A stretch of DNA of 9,366 nt, from contig CAKZXL010000498.1 of the NCBI GenBank assembly GCA_937883885.1, positions 1-9,366 on the forward strand, in the 5' to 3' direction. The stretch is from an uncultured Aquincola sp. (GTDB lineage Bacteria; Pseudomonadota; Gammaproteobacteria; Burkholderiales; Burkholderiaceae). The notes under the pieces were generated by a model. The model made no database searches. It was not told where the DNA came from and worked only from the letters and a program-made list of their open reading frames with translations. Made by a program: the position numbers and the translations under genes. Shown one piece after another: positions 8,278-9,366 of the stretch. Each line of letters starts with the position of its first letter. Position 1 is the first letter of the stretch.

Positions 8278-8283
8278 CCTCCC
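8278..8283 (-). promoter_or_regulatory. Shine-Dalgarno of the LapA-domain gene
   Basis: GGGAGG on the minus strand, 9 nt before ATG8268. It partly overlaps a perfect 10-nt palindrome, CCCTCGAGGG, at 8281-8290. Confidence 0.65.
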
Positions 8284-8325
8284 TCGAGGGCCGTTCTCGT
8301 TCTACATTGTGGCGTAGTCGTACTT

Positions 8326-8360
8326 TTCGTGCAGGTTGGTGCGCTTTGCTCCGAGAACCC
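8326..8360. repeat. Degenerate direct repeat, copy 1
   Basis: Positions 8326-8360 align without gaps to 8411-8445, with 28 of 35 positions identical. The core TTGGTGCGCTT is shared exactly, preceded by TTCGTGCAG in both. The distance between copies is 85 nt. Origin unknown; it could be a remnant of a dispersed repeat family or paired regulatory half-sites. Confidence 0.6.
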
Positions 8361-8410
8361 GTTGCACGACAAGCACTTACGATTCAGGCTCTTGCGAGGG
8401 CTGCGGGTTC

Positions 8411-8445
8411 TTCGTGCAGATTGGTGCGCTTCGTCTCGGGCACCC
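8411..8445. repeat. Degenerate direct repeat, copy 2
   Basis: Second copy of the 35-nt repeat, 85 nt from copy 1, with 7 mismatches. Most changes are transitions, as expected from drift after duplication. Some weaker similarity continues on both sides, so the original unit may have been longer than 35 nt. Confidence 0.6.
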
Positions 8446-8485
8446 CTGCGAGGCCGGACCACGCGGTCTCACGCGATCAGCCCGG

Positions 8486-9070
8486 TCAGACCTCGTCGCT
8501 CCGGTCGCGAAACTCCAGCTTGAACTGCCAGCCCTCGAAGGTCGCAACCATCCGTCCAAGTTCGTCCCAGGAGAGCTCACTGCCATCGACTACGACCATC
8601 GGCACACCATGATCCTCCTCGGGATCGCTGTCGACGGTCCCCCGCAGCACCAAGCCATCGCTCACCTGCGGTCCGAGGTCGGTGTCCTCCAGATGCGTGA
8701 GAGCCAATGCTCGGCGCATCTTGCCGATTAGCTTGCCCAGCAACTCCAGTGGGTCGTCGTCAGGCTCCCCGATCACCTGAAACCGATAGCCCGCCGGGCT
8801 GCCATCGCGCAACTCGAACGCGTCGATCGCCAATCCGGTGCCGCACAGCCAGATGCGAAACCGGAACTCGTGCTCGGCGCCGCGACCGTCGACCATGCGC
8901 ACAGGTTCGAAGACCACGTGCTCAAACCCCTGCAGCCCGAGGCGGCTGGCCGCGGCCCCATTGAAGCATCGGCCGCAGAGCTTCCTGTAGCCGCCTTCCA
9001 TCGAACCGTAATTCACGACGTCGTGGGCGGGCGTGGGCTGATGGCAGGCGTCGCAGATGATGGTCTGCAT
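8486..9070 (-). CDS. Zinc-ribbon hypothetical protein (possibly DUF7713-type)
   Basis: This is a 194-residue soluble protein. The N-terminus has a CxxC-x22-CxxC arrangement (Cys6, Cys9, Cys32, Cys35) expected to bind one zinc ion. The rest is a mixed alpha/beta acidic domain with distinct motifs: a strand-rich stretch at about 66-88, AGYRFQVIGEPDDDPLELLG at 93-112, a KMRRAL helix at 117-122, and a C-terminal SWDELGRM...FEGWQFKLEFRD segment (167-189) ending in acidic residues. It recalls a family I associate with DUF7713, with no known function; I could not check that. ATG9070 was chosen because the first zinc pair follows at once; no strong Shine-Dalgarno is visible. The gene lies 36 nt downstream of a tyrosine recombinase on the same strand, a setting typical of accessory or integrated DNA. 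No signal peptide or membrane segment is seen. Confidence 0.75.
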   Translation of the reverse strand: MQTIICDACHQPTPAHDVVNYGSMEGGYRKLCGRCFNGAAASRLGLQGFEHVVFEPVRMVDGRGAEHEFRFRIWLCGTGLAIDAFELRDGSPAGYRFQVIGEPDDDPLELLGKLIGKMRRALALTHLEDTDLGPQVSDGLVLRGTVDSDPEEDHGVPMVVVDGSELSWDELGRMVATFEGWQFKLEFRDRSDEV

Positions 9071-9106
9071 GGGTGGTGATCTGCGAGGAGGCAGGCCGAC
9101 TGTAGG

Positions 9107-9366
9107 CTACGACCGCGGCGCCGCGAACCGATCGACCACCTGCTTGGCGCGCCGCGCATCGTCGGTGTGCAGGTACATCGAGGTCGTGGCCAGCGAGGCG
9201 TGTCGCAGGTTGTCGCGCACCGTTGTCAGCTCGGCGCCACCTTGGAGGAGGTGCGTGGCATGCGTGTGCCTCGTCCAGTGCGGCGTGGCCTGCCGCAACT
9301 TCTCGGCGAGGGCCGGGGTGCCTTCCTCCACGACGTCGGCTGCAGTGCTGAAGAACCGCTTCATCA
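9107..9366 (-). CDS. Tyrosine recombinase (phage-type integrase), C-terminal part only
   Basis: This is the catalytic C-terminus of a site-specific tyrosine recombinase, which cuts and rejoins DNA through a covalent 3'-phosphotyrosine. Counting from Met at 9364, the visible 85 residues show the second half of the active site: PHWTRH with His29 and Arg32, LRHAS with His55, and the nucleophile Tyr64 in TTSMYLHTD, with the usual 9-residue distance from His55 to Tyr64. The first catalytic Arg and the whole N-terminal DNA-binding domain lie beyond the right edge. The Met at 9364 is probably internal, so I extend the feature to the window end as a partial gene. The natural stop (TAG) is at 9107. 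It could serve phage or element integration, or be a stand-alone recombinase; no attachment site is visible. Confidence 0.88.
   Translation of the reverse strand, partial: MKRFFSTAADVVEEGTPALAEKLRQATPHWTRHTHATHLLQGGAELTTVRDNLRHASLATTSMYLHTDDARRAKQVVDRFAAPRS

Larger units (their letters stand above)
8269..8485. other. Spacer upstream of the transport operon; expected promoter region
   Basis: This 217-nt stretch lies between the zinc-ribbon gene stop and the LapA-domain gene and should hold the operon promoter. No consensus promoter stands out: the best minus-strand pair is CTGCAC and CACAAT with a 17-nt spacer, matching sigma-70 at only 3/6 and 4/6. It contains two degenerate direct repeats (annotated separately) and the palindrome at 8281-8290. 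I see no riboswitch I can recognise, and no T-run terminator after the zinc-ribbon gene. Confidence 0.4.

Noticed and set aside
8411..8430. NtrC-like site in the upstream repeats (TGCA...TGGTGC)
   Set aside because: The half-sites are about 3 nt too close for an NtrC dimer, and no -24/-12 sigma-54 promoter is nearby.
8268..8612. Overlapping short open frames in both directions across the repeat region
   Set aside because: They overlap one another and neighbouring genes, and their similar peptides arise from the direct repeats, not from a conserved protein.

Overview
The window is GC-rich (about two thirds G+C by eye), and every gene I can support lies on the minus strand. Codon use, the seven-gene Mrp cluster, the integrase type and the zinc-ribbon protein suggest a high-GC proteobacterium, most likely Burkholderiales-like. 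That placement is inference from sequence style, not a search result.

The core (positions 8268 down to 1206) reads as one long co-directional transcription unit. In transcription order it is: a small LapA-domain membrane protein; a CaCA-type sodium/calcium exchanger; and a complete seven-gene Mrp (Mnh/Sha) Na+/H+ antiporter in canonical order mrpA-B-C-D-E-F-G. The exchanger stop and the mrpA start are 2 nt apart. The junctions A/B, B/C, C/D, E/F and F/G are all 4-nt ATGA overlaps. Only D/E is separated (34 nt), and there mrpE has its own strong Shine-Dalgarno. mrpA and mrpB are separate genes. MrpE lacks the N-terminal membrane hairpin normally found in the family.

The right flank (positions 8486-9366) holds the catalytic C-terminus of a tyrosine recombinase running off the edge, followed by a CxxC...CxxC zinc-ribbon protein of unknown function. 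Between the zinc-ribbon gene and lapA is a 217-nt spacer with two degenerate direct repeats 85 nt apart.

The left flank (positions 1-1205) looks like decayed accessory DNA. It has a roughly 370-nt gene-free stretch with several perfect short hairpins, a probable solitary antitoxin-like gene, and a probable frameshifted hypothetical gene running off the left edge.

Functionally, the core would let a cell use proton motive force to expel Na+ (Mrp), then use the resulting inward Na+ gradient to expel Ca2+ (the exchanger). Integrase on one side and island-like debris on the other raise the possibility that this ion-homeostasis unit is accessory, but the window does not prove it. I see no defence system, CRISPR array, tRNA or rRNA, and no intact insertion sequence.
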